From Campylorhamphus procurvoides (Eukaryota > Chordata > Aves > Passeriformes > Dendrocolaptidae), in the NCBI GenBank assembly GCA_013396655.1, contig WBMV01006439.1, positions 434,001 through 498,000 of the forward strand: DNA of 64,000 bases, read 5' to 3'. The position numbers and the translations under genes were made by a program. Of this stretch, positions 49,825-63,808 are shown piece after piece (position 1 is the first letter of the stretch; each line of letters starts with the position of its first letter). The notes below the pieces were generated by a model. That model saw only the letters and a list, made by a program, of their open reading frames with translations. It made no database searches and was not told the origin of the DNA.

Positions 49825-52800
49825 TTTCTTAAGAGTCTCAGATTGCTTAATACACTTTAAAGAACATGTCAATGATATATGTTATGTTATAAAATTTTAT
49901 AAATTATATTAAGCTGAGCATATTTTCTAAGTGTGCAGAAAAGATACTGGATATAGACACTCAGCAGCTAAAAAATATGTAACTGGAGTTGATGGACCAA
50001 AGGATCTCAAGTATGGTGACTTTGTTGCAGGTGAAAGCCCTGGACTTTCCAAGGCAAGACCTGCAAAGCTAAACTTGCTGCTTGACTTATCTTCCTCAGT
50101 CCTATCTAGCAGGTGAAAAAGTGGATGCAAGTTCTTGCAGGCTAAGTGAGAAAATTAATTTATTTTTTCCACTCCTAGATGAGTTTAACTTGCAGACCAC
50201 TAAAAATTAATGTGACCATATTAGAATGTGCATTATGAGAGTTTTTGGGGCAAGCATCTCTTCTGAATTTTAATTGAGTATAGCTAGAACTTGAAATTGA
50301 GCAACTGAGCACTAGGGAATCCTGGACACAGCAGAATCATTCCTCAGAGGACAACAAACTTCCACGATCAAGCAGTGAGACTCATTGGGTGGGACCTTTT
50401 ACTTAAGCACAGGTTGTTCTTGCTATTTTCTCTCCTGGCATTTTCCCTAAAGCATCTCAGCAGTCTGCTGTCTGCTGTTTCAGAAGACTTAAGGTGGATA
50501 ATCCTTTATTATGTCTTTTGCCTCTGTGCACAAATCTTTGATACCACAAGTTATATAAGATGATGCAATAAATCTCTTCTGTCACATGCCTAGAAAATAT
50601 AGTTCAACTTGCAGTAAGGAGAGCAGAGCAGTTGATTTGGGTGGCAGTTTTGGTCATGGATGTTTACTGACAGACATGATATTCCATTAAGGCTTTACAA
50701 GGTGTAACCATTTTTCAAGATGGCTCATTTCCATGGTGGTGTCAGTCTCAGTGGGCCTGATCCTGAATTGGACACACAAATTCTACCAAAATGAGACATT
50801 TATGCACAACACCCACAATTAATCACTTCCACCCTTTTCTAGAAGTCAGTTCTCCTCACAAAAACAGTACCTGTGGAAGTGAGTTTCCATGACCTTTACG
50901 AATACAACAGTAAATCATCATGATGCCTCCTGAGCATTTAGCTAAAATTTTTGTTGGCTGCAACTGAACATTTTCCAGTTCTGTCCATAACTAAATAAAA
51001 TTACCATTGCACTTGAAGCAATTTTTGCCTCCGGAACAGCTCTGAAATATCACAGTAATGGCAGCTGCCTCATAACTAACTGGTAAGGTTTTAAGCAAGG
51101 ACATGACTATTTTGTTTTCAGAAGTTACAAGCCTGTTAATATTAATCTTATTGACAATACTCTTTAGGTGTTCTTACTGCTGAAAATCTGTATGGACCAG
51201 ACTGAAAATTATTGCTGCTTTTAATAAACAAACTAGCAGCAGAAGACCTACAAGGACCATCTAGAGCAGTATCTGTTGACTGGCAGAAGGAATCAGTACT
51301 AATGCCACTTTCATTTTGCCAGCAATCATTCTGGCTTCTTTTTCAGTTTTCTCTGTAGCCTCAAGTACAAACTGTACTTTGAAAAGAGCAAACTGAATAA
51401 GATTAGCCAGGACTCCTTGAATTCTGTGAAGCAGCTTTCATGCAGCAGTCTGAGGCTCAGCTTCTATCTAACAGCCGTTTTGAATCATCTCAGAAGGGAG
51501 GGCACAGATTCCCCCCTCCCTACCCCAGAAAACCCAGGGTGACTTTGTGCTGTGACTGTTATTACAATTCTAATCTCTGGATCAGGTGCTCAAAGCCTAT
51601 AGAAAAACAGTAATATATATATAACTTAGAAAAAATGATTAGGAAATTAAAGTGTACTCAAATGGAGTTGACGGAATTGAAAGGGAGTCTGCTGTTGCAC
51701 TCTTTCTTCATAAATAATTGCATGAAATAATGATGAAAAATGCATGAGATGCGTCAAGGAGTTTCTCACCACCCACCGCACTTGTTCGTTTAAAATGCTT
51801 CCCCTCACTTGGGAAGAACTGAAATTGCAACAGTGGCTATTAATAGTTCCAAAGGGGATCTGAAGTAGTTTGTCACTGGCAGGTGTTTGAAGTCCCTAGC
51901 AACACTTTTCCCCCCTTCTATGCTTGGAGTAAATGAGATTAAATAGCATGTGTCATCCTCCATTTCAAGAACTGAAGAACTGCGACTCATCTGCCTCTAA
52001 GGGCAGAAGACACAGAAGATAATTAAGCACAATAAAGCAGTATGGAATGCTAAGATCACAGTCAAATTCTTCTAAAAGTACAGCAGAAAAATGCATAGTG
52101 CTACTTGTGAACGCATCTGCTCACTGAATCACATAGCACCTGGACTCCCACTGGTGCAATATTTTTTGTTTGTTTTGTGTGTCTGGTTTTTTAAAAATAA
52201 ACCACTTCATATTATAACATTGCCATAATATCCATAAGTACCTTTGTGTCAAAAAAATGCTAACTGGTAATTCAAGCACACAGAACAGAACATATTTAAC
52301 AGTCGGATGTAAATCAGAACATAAGAGGATAAATTGATAGGAATTATAATGGACATTGATATGAAGCGACAACCTGAGCAGCAGAACTAGGAAGTCTGTC
52401 ATCTTCTGCTAGCCATTATGAACAGATTCCATGTATTTTCCTGCTGTGTTATCCATAAACAGTAACATTCATAACCGTCATGTGCTATCAAAACAACTCT
52501 TAGTATTAGAGTGAAAGATTTCCTTCTGTAATATTTTCCTATTAAAAATGATCTACAAACCACAACCAAAAGAATGCACACACATCTGCGAAAGTTATGC
52601 TGTCTTCTGAGCCCTACAAAGATTTAGCTGTATAATGTTGGTTGCTGTGGACTGAATAGCTACGCTATTCAGGACTTATTTCATGAATATTGGAGAGATA
52701 ACCCTCTATTTATTACTTCAATACATTCTTTGCCTTGTTACAAGAGACTTTTCACTATTCAGACTCCTACTATGAAATAGTGGTGCTGTGTTTTATTGAA

Positions 52801-53810
52801 ATGTTTCTTACTGTTCATTCAGAGCTATCAAATGACAATTAACACACTACATATTAATTCGTACCCACAAAACCACTTGTATTGTATTTTATGTCTGTAA
52901 CTTAGTAAGTTAACATTCAATATTCACTTGCTGTAAAATTGGAGGAGAATTTCTGGCTCAAGAATTTGGAGTTTATGAAAGCTCTACTTCAATACAGGTA
53001 TTTCATCTGTCTTTAGAGCTTCTTGGGTCAAGATGCTGTTATTTATTTCTATTAATAAATGTCTTGCTCAACAGACACCATTTTAGAGGGATAACAAACT
53101 CTGGTACTGGCTTTGAGCTATTATAACAATTCTAAAACTTGAAAGATACTGACTGCATGAATGCTATTGTCTCTACTTTTTCTTGCTATGGTTGTTGTTG
53201 TATTGTTTTATTTTGTAGTGTTCTTGCAGTCCAAACTTGTTTAAAATTTGCATTTATCACCTTAAAGTACCAATTTACTCAATGAGAGAGGGGCACACAA
53301 TGCAAAAAGTACTAAGGAAGAAATTAAGAAAAGTTCCGTAATTACTAACGCATATTAGCAGTGAAAAATAGACTTTTTTCAGTGAAGATTTAGGTCAGTA
53401 AGCCTGAGGGGAAGGAACACTAAACATACAATGCACAAATGACACTGCTGGAAATTTAGGAGGAAAATCTTCTTTTTTGCCTGGAAATCACTTGAAAGTT
53501 CTAGGTCTGTATATATACATAGAACCTTACACAGAATTACATCTATAGACTAAAGATGAGAAGCCTAAATTAATTAATATAGTTTAGTGATGTAGTTGCA
53601 TTTCTCGATTTTTTGTTTGCTGTTGATATACAAACTAAAGCAAATAAATCTTCATACTACATCTTGTCACAAACACTTTGATGGCAAATAGTGGTCCGTC
53701 AATGAATGTATTTTTGTTTTCTTTTTTCTTTTTTTTTTTACTGTTTCAGTGGGGTCAGAAAATCTTTAAAATATTTTTATAATGACATTTTTATATTTTA
53801 GATTTTGTAC

Positions 53811-53834
53811 AGAAAAACACAAACAAACAAAACT
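53811..53834. repeat. Short A/C tract
   Basis: aaaaacacaaacaaacaaaa, A and C only. Confidence 0.75.
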
Positions 53835-54835
53835 CCATTAGATTTAATACAAAATCATAATGACTTGAAGCCCAAAAGTCTTTTTGAAATGCAATTTTTT
53901 TATTCTTGCTGTTATACAACATGGTAGGTGCACAAAATGTGTAATATAAATCAAAATCATTTGTCACAAGATGGCATATTAAAGCCTCAAGCCTGCTCTG
54001 CTCAATGCAGTCTCAATCAGACTGCATTCTAGTATAGTTGTGGTAAGGCTACAGTAAAATAAAGGAATGTGTAAATTTAGACATTTTTTTTCTGAAGTTA
54101 TGAGTTTGTGATGTGGGACTACTGTACTTTCAGTTCTGTTTTATTTCTAGGGGATCTCAAACATGCTTGTCTGTTGAGAGTCTCTGCTTGAGTAAACTTG
54201 AGTATTACTAAGCAGGTCTTTCTAATTCAGCATATTGCACATGCAGCTAAACAAGCAGAGTGTCTTTTATAATGAAAGAAAGTCACATTCTAAGACCAGT
54301 CACGGGCTTTCCCTCTTGCTGACAGGAGAGGCAACTCAACACTCCATGAATTTAATTCCTAACAAGATTTAAAGGAATTCTCACATTTTCCTGTGTGAGT
54401 ATACTCTGTTCCCATTAGCTAAGTCATTGGAAATTGGCATTACTCATTTTTAAAGAGCTATTCACTTTCTGCAGACTGGATTATTTGGCTGGTTTCAAAC
54501 TTCGTTTTGTATCTCTCCTTTCAGACTTGTCTTTGCTTGAGACTGCTATTATATACACATTTCAGTTATCATGTTTTTAATGACCACCTAGTGGCAAGGA
54601 AAGTTAAATCTCCTGATGAAATTTGAGTGCTTTTAAGAACTTGATATTCTGTTTTAAACTGTTCTAATTCTGCTGTCAGAAGTTTCCACCTGTTCTCTTC
54701 CAAGGTTCTTGTTGAACTGTGAGGTGACTTACCATTTTATTTCTCGAGTTCATACCTATAAATGCATTAACAATATTTTGTTTAGTCTAATGCTGTTTCT
54801 TTTACCATCACATCCATAATGACTTTCAGATAAAA

Positions 54836-55285
54836 ATTCTGACTGTCTTCAAGTTCTAACACCCCAGCCATGGGCAGGGACAGCTTCCACTAAACCAAGT
54901 TGCTCAAAATCCCATCCAACCTGGACTTCAATCTTTCCAGGGATGGGGCATCCACAACTTCCCTGGGCAAACTGTACAACCTGTCTCAACACCCTTACAG
55001 TAAAAAATTTCTTCATTGAATCTAATCTGAAATTAACCTCTTTCTTTTTATAGCCATACACCCTTGTCCTACCCTTACCTGCCCCTGGAAAAAATCCCTC
55101 TTCATGTCTCTTGTCACTGCTCTTAGTTACTGCAAGGCTTCTCTGAGGTCTTCCCAGGGCCTTCTCTTTTGTAGTCAGGACAACACTAATTCTCTCCGCC
55201 TGCCCTTATAGGAAAGGATCATCTTTGTGGCCCTCCTCTGAACTTGTTTTCACAGGTTCATGACTTCCCTATGATGGGGAACATT
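54836..55285 (-). mobile_element. CR1 LINE 3' UTR fragment
   Basis: Minus-strand CR1. The plus strand reads cagccatgggcagggacagc, ccatccaacctggacttcaa, ccagggatggggcatccaca, cccttgtcctacccttacct and catctttgtggccctcctct in CR1 antisense order. The extreme 3' tail on the left is eroded. The right side is a 5' truncation near 55285. Confidence 0.93.
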
Positions 55286-55400
55286 CTTCTCTCTCTTCCA
55301 TGTGAGATGAGTAGCAGCTAATCTGGATTGGTTGCAGGATGACCACCACTGCCTTAATTTCTAGAATCCTTCCTTCTAGAATTAAAGAAGTAGAAGAAAT

Positions 55401-55535
55401 AAAAATTCCAAACCAAAACTACCAACAGCATAAAAAAAACACACCAAGCCGAAACAACAAACAAACAAAACCCAAAACCAAACCAAAACTAACAAAAACC
55501 AAACCCAAATCAAAAACCCCCCACAAAAACAAAAG
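55401..55535. repeat. A/C-rich tract (longest)
   Basis: About 135 bases nearly free of G and T on the plus strand, with aaaacc, caaa and cccaaa units but no fixed period. The Lys/Thr/Pro/Asn-rich 83-codon frame across it follows from the composition. Confidence 0.9.
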
Positions 55536-57974
55536 AGGCATTGTAGACATGATTTTACCTCAGATTATCCCAACAAGAATATCCAAATAAAAAAGAAACA
55601 GGAAAAAAATAGAGAATTTTCACTTCTGAAAGCCATTCTTGTATGACAGTCTAGTGCTCAAAGGGAAGAGGAATCTCAACAGGAACACAAATAAGAGACC
55701 CAGGGGACAAAGCCTCCAAAAATATGGTGCAAGTAAGAGAAGATACTATTTCTTTGCCCACTGAAGTATCCTTCATGGTGTCCATAGTGTCCTTCTTCCT
55801 CCTTAAGAAGGCAGTTAAGTGCCTTCAGAATTAGGCTGAATGTCCAAGGTTAGTCCATATGAGTTTACAGGCTCCCAGGTCAAATAAATTTCATCTATGT
55901 CTCAGTCTATTTTGTGGACTTAAAATATTTTTTTATATCTGTAGAAAACTTGAGGAAAAATTAAGTTTCACTCATAATTTCTTATATTTAAATTTACCAT
56001 TTAAGCAGTACTCTATCATGTTTATCAATAGAGTGTATTGTTTGAAAAGTTCTACAAATTAGTAATAAATCAATTCAATTAATTATTTTTATTTAAAACC
56101 TTATCCTCATTTAAAGAATTTAGGCTCCAAATCAAGCCCAAAACTCCAAATAAACCAATAATGCAACCATTCAGATTCTAGGATGATGATTCAATGAATA
56201 TGTATTTAAAACAGATGAAATTTGTTAACTCAGAAAAACTTTTCTTCTTATCAAATTTTGCCGGGAATGCAGTTATTATATAACTTGCAGCTGCTTATCA
56301 TCTCTTTACTTTAAAAGAATCTATTTTTTTGTTTTATTTTGAGAAGCCTTTGAGCATAGATGGAATGAGAAGAGTGAAAATACAACCAGATTGTAATGAC
56401 TTAAATAATCTGTTAGTTGGACAGAGGATATGCTATGACTCTTCTGAGTTGTTTTACGCAAAAGAGTATTTATATACCAGGATAAGATTTCAGAATTTTG
56501 GATTAATGTATCTATTCTTGCAACACCTCTTGGCACCTTCCTTCAAATGAGGAAAATCTTGCACCATATGGTGGAACTACTGAAGAATGCCTAAAGGAAA
56601 TATATCTGCTTCTGAGACTGGTCCTGCTGCTATTGACATCATCCATTGCCCACTCAGAGGTAGCAGGGGAGAAAGGAAAAACCTATGGAGGAAACTTTAC
56701 CTTTTTGTCCACAAATACAATTTTTTCTCTTAACAGAGATTTCAATAAAAATGAAATTTGATAAATAAATGCATGAAGGTTAATTTTTTTTCTCTACTTT
56801 CCCTCTACCTCTTTTAACAACTCTGTTGTCACTCTTAACACTTTGCCATTCTGCAGTTCCCCCCTATACAAGAACTGTTCCTGGATTGAATCGCTGGCTG
56901 CTTCATCTGCTTACTCACTCTCTTTCATTGTAAATTAACTCCAGACACACACATACCTGCTCACTACCCCCTGTCTGAGCTTGATAATGTTATCATTAGT
57001 GGGGAGGGCAACAAGATGGGGAAAACTGAGTAATTACCATACTTTATTAAATTATGCAGCATTAATTAGTTGACTAGGTGATTTAGGGATTGTGTCTGCT
57101 CATATCAGAAAGGTGATTTTCAGTTCAGAATGGCATCTGTTTCACAGCTTTAGAGCAACAACAACAAAAATTAATAGTGTATGGATTATGCCACAGAAAA
57201 AGAGGTGCTGCATTCATCTGTCTCCCTGTCACTTGCATGCCAGAAATAGAGAGCAAACATCACTGTGCCACAACCTCTGCAGGACCGGAGAGGCTGAAAT
57301 AAATTTTGCAACTGAGTTTGATAGTAAATGCAATATTTCTGATACATTTTGGGGGCAGGGGAGATTAATTTTTTTCTAAAAACTCATATTTTGTGAAATT
57401 GTTGTTTCACTTTTTGTGATGTCCAAGCTTATTTTCCTTGCACTAAGAGAAAAACATGGCTTTGACTGATCCCACTATCAGTTTGAAATCCATCAAAACA
57501 TAGGCCACTTTTATTTCTGCTGGAAATTAATTGAAGCACATAGCTTCTTGTTCTAAGAAGTGTTGAATTCTTGTGTATGAAAAGTACCACCAAGGGTTTC
57601 CTTTTGGTCTTGTAGTTTGTAGGCCTCCATCTACAGTTAGACGTCATAGGTTCAAATGTGGTAAAGACCTGGAAATGAATCCATTTGCTTTGGTTTCACA
57701 ATGTCAATAATTACATGATACAATACTAGGTATTTGAAGCAGGTGAGAAAGCTTCTATAGGATTAAATACAGGTGGAATTTTTTCCCTTTTAAAATACAG
57801 AAATGGGAAAATGTAAGTCTCAAAGGGATTCTTACAATTAGATGCAATTAAATAAAAAACCAGAAAATTGAAGTACTTTCAGCAACACTGTAATGCTTTT
57901 TCAGGTAAGGAAACAGAATCTTGACAACTGTTACTACATGATTTGCTTTTCACAAAAGCTGTAATGCATACTCT

Positions 57975-58035
57975 ATACCTATACATATGTATAGCACAAA
58001 TATATATCCATATATATGTGCATATATATATACAC
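57975..58035. repeat. Imperfect (TA/CA)n microsatellite
   Basis: Interrupted tatata and catata units over about 60 bases. Confidence 0.8.
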
Positions 58036-60433
58036 AGGTAGACTGTACTAATATATGTATAATGCAGACTACTGCAGTGGCAATGAACAGAGATGGGAAT
58101 CAAGTAATCAGGAACTGAATGCGCATCTTCCCTACAGCTGACCGAACAGAACATAGCACCTCCCTGTAAGTCACCAGACTTTCCAGGAATGGCTCCTGCC
58201 CTCCAGACACCAAAGCTGCCAAGACTATCCAGTTACCTAATTAAAACATCTGTAAGTTTTCCTTATTTATTTTGATTCCTTTAAAAAAGATAACAAGTCT
58301 GCAAGCTTGCAGCTGCCTAAAACTAGTTTCCAGAAGTATCCCATAAAAAAAGAAATTGTAAGTGACTTTTCAGAATTTGGTTTTCTAATGTCATCAGTAG
58401 GATGCACAGTGGATAAAATGTTGAATACAGTTTCCCTTTTAAACAGCTGGGCAGGGAAATGGCTCTAGCAACTGAGAAAGTAAAATATATTTTCCTTTGC
58501 TTTGAAAGGTTTGTTCCTGTAGATAATTGAAAATTAACTCAAAACTTCCTTTCTTTAAAGTTTGACCATTTTAGATTAACAAGCTGTTTTGATGTTTTCC
58601 CACCTTCTTCTCTGCCCCTCCCTTGCTTCTGGAGAGAAATTTTAAATAAAGAATACAGATCATAAATTGTGTTGGTCCAGCTTGAGCTTGTTTCTTTCAG
58701 ACAGTTTCTTTCACAGAATCAAAACCTCTAAGGGAACCCCCAAGCACTGCAACTTCAAGGTACACACAAGTCCTCGTTATAGTTAGAGGCCCCACTGCCC
58801 CTCACACAACCCCTATTAAGAAGTCTGAATGCTGCCTCTGGCTCTTCTTTTTACATGCTAGTCAGCTTTCCATTTAGCCAGGAAAAATAAAAGGAGTGAG
58901 AAATATGCAGAAATTCTGTAAGTTGTTTGCATTCCCCTGAAATATTTCTTTAGCTGAAGGGGATCAAATCAATGAAATATAATGAAACCATATGCTCATT
59001 ATTTCAAAATAGACCAGCTGCTTCAGGGACTATTGAGAAAATTTATTAATTCTACCATCACTGCTCATTAAATCTAGGTACCTCCATACCTGTTTTCCTT
59101 AACAAAAGGTCCTTGATAGCAAAATCGCCCCTATGGAGTTCAAACTGGTGCTCATCCTGGCATTCTTCCCTGTGTTCTTCCAGGACAGAGAAGACAATAT
59201 GCTGAGCTGATGCTGTTGGAGAAGCAAAAAAAAATCATTGCTGTGGAAAAAGCTATCTAGTGTGGGTACAGTTTGGAAGTTCTGTAAGAGGGATGTGTGT
59301 TGCCAAAGACTGATTCTGCCTGCTACAGACCATATGTGCATTTAATTGAATTTGCAAGTTTCCAGGCAGAATGCCAAATGGACAGTCTACCATCTGACAA
59401 GAGTTGATGAAGTTTTCCCCTTCTTGTTTTCTCACAAGCTTTGGTTTCATAAAGATTTTGAGAAGTCAAAAAAATCTGTCCTTCTCTGGGACTGAAACTG
59501 GGATGTGTGTAAGTAATCAAACTAATGTATTATATAAGACCAAAATACCAGATTAACTTAGAGGTTATAACTTTAACTGTCATATTGAATCTTTAATAAA
59601 AGATATAAATTAATATGTGCATCACTCCAGCAGCATTATCTGAGTCACAGTTGCTCCCATGGTTTTCTCTTCTAAGGACATTGAAATAGATAAGCAACTT
59701 ACTTCCAGTTATAAAGTAGAGGAGCTGGAATGGGCCCAGGAAAAGAGAATTAAGTGAGCCACTTTGAAAAGCAAAGCAGGATGAAGGCCTGTGTTTGAAC
59801 AGATGCTACCAGTTGATTTCCAAGTCTTAATGTGGCCTGGGAACACCTCATTCCAGGCACTACTGGATGTCTGCACTGTTGAGCAAAGAGGTCTGGAGCC
59901 AGTTAAAGAGCTAGATGTCTGGTTGTCTCTGTTGTACAGTTATCTGCCTGTTTCTTGGCTCTTTGTGGAGGGGAGCCAGCTTCCTTCTGGCCCTGCCTCT
60001 CCCTGAGCCATACTTGCCACAGAGCAGTGTGGGACATGCTATGCAGTGTGGTTATGAGTGTGTGTTGGTGTGCCTTGTGGCATTTCCCCTTCAGATCAGT
60101 ACGGATCTGTTGGACCTCATGACAAGACCTGGAGAAAACTCACTAACCATTCTCGTGAAGACAGCTCAAAAGTCTTCATGACTAAAAGAATAAGATCCCC
60201 ATAAGAGAGGGGTACAGTATCTTCCATGAGAGAAAATCATACCATCCTGCAGCAAACCTGACTTGAGAGTTTTATGATTCAGCATAAAGGTAATATAAGG
60301 ACTGATGTTCTTTGTGCAGTGAAAGTCAGATTCACAATGTTTAGGTGGTGTTTAAAAAAGCTTTTCCAGGAGATCCTCAGAGCAGAGTACCTTAAAACCT
60401 GAGAATTCTCAAATTATGTAGGATGTGGTCACC

Positions 60434-60700
60434 TGTGCTGGTTTAGAGGTAAAATGGCAAGAGAAATGGAGACACCACAAGAGAGATTTTAAGTCAGAGT
60501 TACAATTTAATGAAAGATATTACCATAAATACACTGACACAAGAGAAAACTGCTTTCAACTCACCAAAACCCAAGAGTATAACCCAGTGTCCCAGGGCAC
60601 AAGCCCAAAGGGGTTTGTTAGCCCTGCTGCTGAGACTCACGTGGTTCNACAGATTTTCAGTAGTACATTCAGTCTCCAAGAAGATCTCTCACTTTTATTC
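60434..60700 (-). mobile_element. Probable ERV LTR fragment
   Basis: On the minus strand it ends CTCTAAACCAGCACA (left edge, CA terminus at 60434). Further in are caagagtataacccagtgtc and gggtttgttagccctg (plus-strand readings), which I associate with a dispersed avian LTR. The U3 side on the right fades out, so the edge is approximate. One N lies at 60648. There are no retroviral genes nearby. Confidence 0.45.
60648..60648. other. Single ambiguous base
   Basis: One N inside the probable LTR fragment. Confidence 0.95.
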
Positions 60701-61890
60701 ATATGCTGCAAGTTTCGCTATTTGAATGACCATGCAGTCTGAAGTTTTGCTCAACGAATCTCTCTCAGTGATAGATAAAATTTCAACCATAATACAAATT
60801 TGCTGGCAATACTAAAAATGAAACAGTAGTAAGGGAAGTTAAGCCCAGACTATAAAGTCGTCTGAGGAATCTAGAAGATGATAACCAATAAACAATGACC
60901 AGAACTTAGATTTTACAAGATACATAGTTCACACCTTGGGAAGCAGAGCAGATGCACAAAACCAATAGTCAAAGAAAACCACAAAGCTGCTTCCTATCCA
61001 TTACCCAAAACTTAACCTGTGTCTCCTTGCAAACATCTACTAATATTCTAGTGTGATGCTGCCACCCAGTAAGAGAATTGTGCAAAAGAATTGTGAAGCT
61101 GAGAAGTTGCTCCTTGACTACTTTCATACCCTACACAGTGGTATGTGATTTAAAAGCATTTTAAAACAATGACTCAAAGCATCCTTGCTCTCTCTATTAT
61201 AACAATATCAAGCACCATTGCAATAAAATAGCCTTGCTGCGTGCAGCTATAGGTATGCTTTCAGGAGCAGAAAAAAATCTAAAATAGTCTAAAATTTTTA
61301 AACCTCTTGGTTTTAGATATACTTTTTTTCTAGAGCACAAGGCAGTCATAACATAAACAAAAGAACAGAAGTGTGTTTGTAGTGAACATGAATATATTGA
61401 ATGTGACTGTGAAAAAGAAACTGTAATGCATTCTGAGAAGAAACAGTATCATGGGTACATTTCACTAAGCTCTTCTCACCAGACATTAATTAGCCTGTGC
61501 CAGCTACAGAGTGGGTGGTGAGGGGAACGCATGCAGTCATGCCTCCCTGTTCCTTAAATAAAAGAAGTATCTTCACAAAAAATCTGCTAATTTTTCACAG
61601 ACATTTCTACTAGGTTTGGTTTCTATAGCACCGTCTGACACCTGAGCACAGCTTATGAACCACTATACAGCCATGGTCAGATGTCACTGTAAGTCATGAT
61701 AAAACAGGTTTCTGCCTGTAAAGAAGAAAAATGTATCTTATTCTCTTATAAATTTTATGACGGAAATATACTGCAATCCAACTTTGATTGAGGTCAGCCT
61801 TTGACACAGGCCTGTAAGAGTTTTTCCTATTAATTGGCACAGTAGCTGGGAAACTGTAATGAATACCCCAATTGGTAGCTAAGGACTAGC

Positions 61891-61962
61891 AAACTTAAAA
61901 AAACAAAACAAAACAAAACCAAAGAAAAACCCACCAAAACTAACAAAACAAACAAACCACAG
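61891..61962. repeat. A/C-rich tract
   Basis: A7, then (caaaa)n, then ccaaa and caaa units. Confidence 0.85.
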
Positions 61963-63578
61963 AAAATGAGTTGTTTAATTATCTGGTTTGACCAACATTC
62001 AACAGAATACAGAGAAAATAGTGCCTTCTTTTCCAAAAAGAGGACACAAAGAGCTTCATGTGGCTGGGTTACTTACAGATGACACTAATAGATTAGTCTG
62101 ACATGAAGTCTCTTAACAATAGTCATTAGGAAAGAGAAAGCAAAAAGGCAAAGGAATGTAAAGTTCATATTTGTTATTTTGCCTGTGGACTACATTTGGT
62201 GTAGGCGTTTCTCCAAGATTTTTGATTGACAGTAGCAGAAACTGTCAGCCATCAGCTATTTATGAAGGATAAGGGCTTTGAGAATACATCAGGAAATTTC
62301 AAGAACCTGAGCTATATTCCATACAGATTATTCAACACAGTGGATAATTAAGTGATTTCTGGTCCCCATGAATATATTTTTGAAATACCTTCAATGGAAG
62401 TAAAATGTGCATTATTCAGTGGAGTTGAGCAGATTTTATCCTCTTAAGCTCAGAAATGTAAAGCTGATGGGGTATCACATAGCAATAAAAAATATTTTGG
62501 AACCCATTTTAGCTGTGTTTATGTTTAAGGAAATCATTGGTCATGTCATTCCTTAGTTAATTTCAAGCACACACTGTGAATATCTAAATATCAAGAGTTT
62601 CCAATTAATTTATCTGAGTAAGAATTGTTCTTGGAGAGAGTTTATTGTTAGCAGGCTCTATTTTTCTTAGTTGATCTTTTATTTCTTCCAAACATCTTTC
62701 CTGTGTTTTGAAGAAAAATAAAAGTTTTAATCCCTTCAAGACTTATCATTCCCAGAAAAGACTCAGACACTGAAAATAGTCAAGACTACCAACAGAGCAG
62801 TATAGATTATAGCTTAAAAAAAAACCCCAAAAGCCCTGTTGATAAAAAATTTTGTAGTAGTTATAATTTAGGGTCTTTTAAACCCACATTAAGTTTGCAT
62901 ATAAATGTTTAGAAGCACCACTGAAACCTAAGATTTCTGAAAAAGAATAGGATAAAAACTAGCACAGTAAACCTTAGATTTGTACATAGCTAAAAATAAA
63001 GTATCATTATTATTATTTCTTTTTTCCCCCTCTATTTTATCCCAACGCTCTTCTCTGAGAGCATTCCATGTGCAAGTTAGCTTACTGTAACTTGTTTTGT
63101 TGGAAGTATTGAAGCCCAAGGTACTACTGAAGGTGTTTAGCAAATTTTTAAGGTTATAGAGGTTCTTTCCCTAAAATACATCTCCTCAACTTCTCATAAG
63201 TACTCCAGAACAAAAACAGGTGACAGTTAAAATTATTTTAAAGAAAACATCAAGGTGGAAACACATAAAATTATATTTTCCATAAAATGTCAACTACAGT
63301 AAATCAACATTTCCTCTGTTTTACTCCTATTTTTCATTTTTGAATAGTTAAATTCTGAAGTGATACAGAGGTGAAATTACTTGTGTTTGTTATGGTGTTT
63401 TTTCCTTTAAAATTAGTTATGTATAATGAAGATTTATAACTATTGAATTCCTTCCTTTGGCTCCATCTCAGCCTGTTCACACTGGCTACTGACAACATGC
63501 AGTGAAAACCCTACAAGGAGAAGGCTGGGATATTTCATACCAGAATCTGAATTCATCTATAGGTGTTGACAACTGTTT

Positions 63579-63639
63579 AAAAAAAAACAAACCCAAACCC
63601 AACCACAAAGAAATCCACTACAAAAAAGCAACAAAAAAT
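63579..63639. repeat. A/C-rich tract
   Basis: A9, then caaaccc-type units, then A runs broken by single C or G. Confidence 0.85.
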
Positions 63640-63766
63640 AGGCCATGGTGTGGAGAAGTAGAGTCAGAAAAAAAAGAATGAGACCTGCAAAAACTGGCCA
63701 AGCTGACTAGAACTGCAAATCCAAATGCATACAAATTTGACTAAATAAAATAAAATAAACCAAAAC

Positions 63767-63768
<2 letters not shown>

Positions 63769-63804
<36 letters not shown>
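63769..63804. repeat. (TA)18 microsatellite
   Basis: Thirty-six uninterrupted bases of TA repeat. Confidence 0.95.

Positions 63805-63808
<4 letters not shown>

Larger units (their letters stand above)
47691..54835. other. Long non-coding stretch
   Basis: No gene was recognised in 7.1 kb. Besides the paired repeat at 48775-48903 and 49676-49824 there are pyrimidine runs at 47878-47930 and 53715-53742, a T/G tract at 48558-48595, a 17-bp-period duplication at 48721-48748 and an A/C tract at 53811-53834. Confidence 0.55.
55286..60433. other. Long non-coding stretch
   Basis: Contains the A/C tract at 55401-55535, a palindromic GATA pair at 56982-56995 and a TA-rich microsatellite at 57975-58035. 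A GC-richer part at about 59790-60180 has overlapping open frames of 71 and 88 codons; it looks repeat-like but was not classified. Confidence 0.5.
60701..63768. other. Non-coding stretch with A/C tracts
   Basis: No gene was recognised. It carries A/C-rich tracts at 61891-61962 and 63579-63639 and a shorter A9-CCCC run near 62816. Confidence 0.5.

Noticed and set aside
54581..54600. CTCF-like site (gaccacctagtggcaag)
   Set aside because: The spacing between the CCA and GGC halves and two core positions do not fit the CTCF consensus.
55339..55590. 83-codon Lys/Asn/Thr/Pro-rich frame
   Set aside because: Translation of an A/C-only tract.
59791..60181. GC-richer overlapping frames of 71 and 88 codons as a gene
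   Set aside because: No recognised motif, no convincing splice pair, overlapping frames in two registers; an old repeat is more likely.
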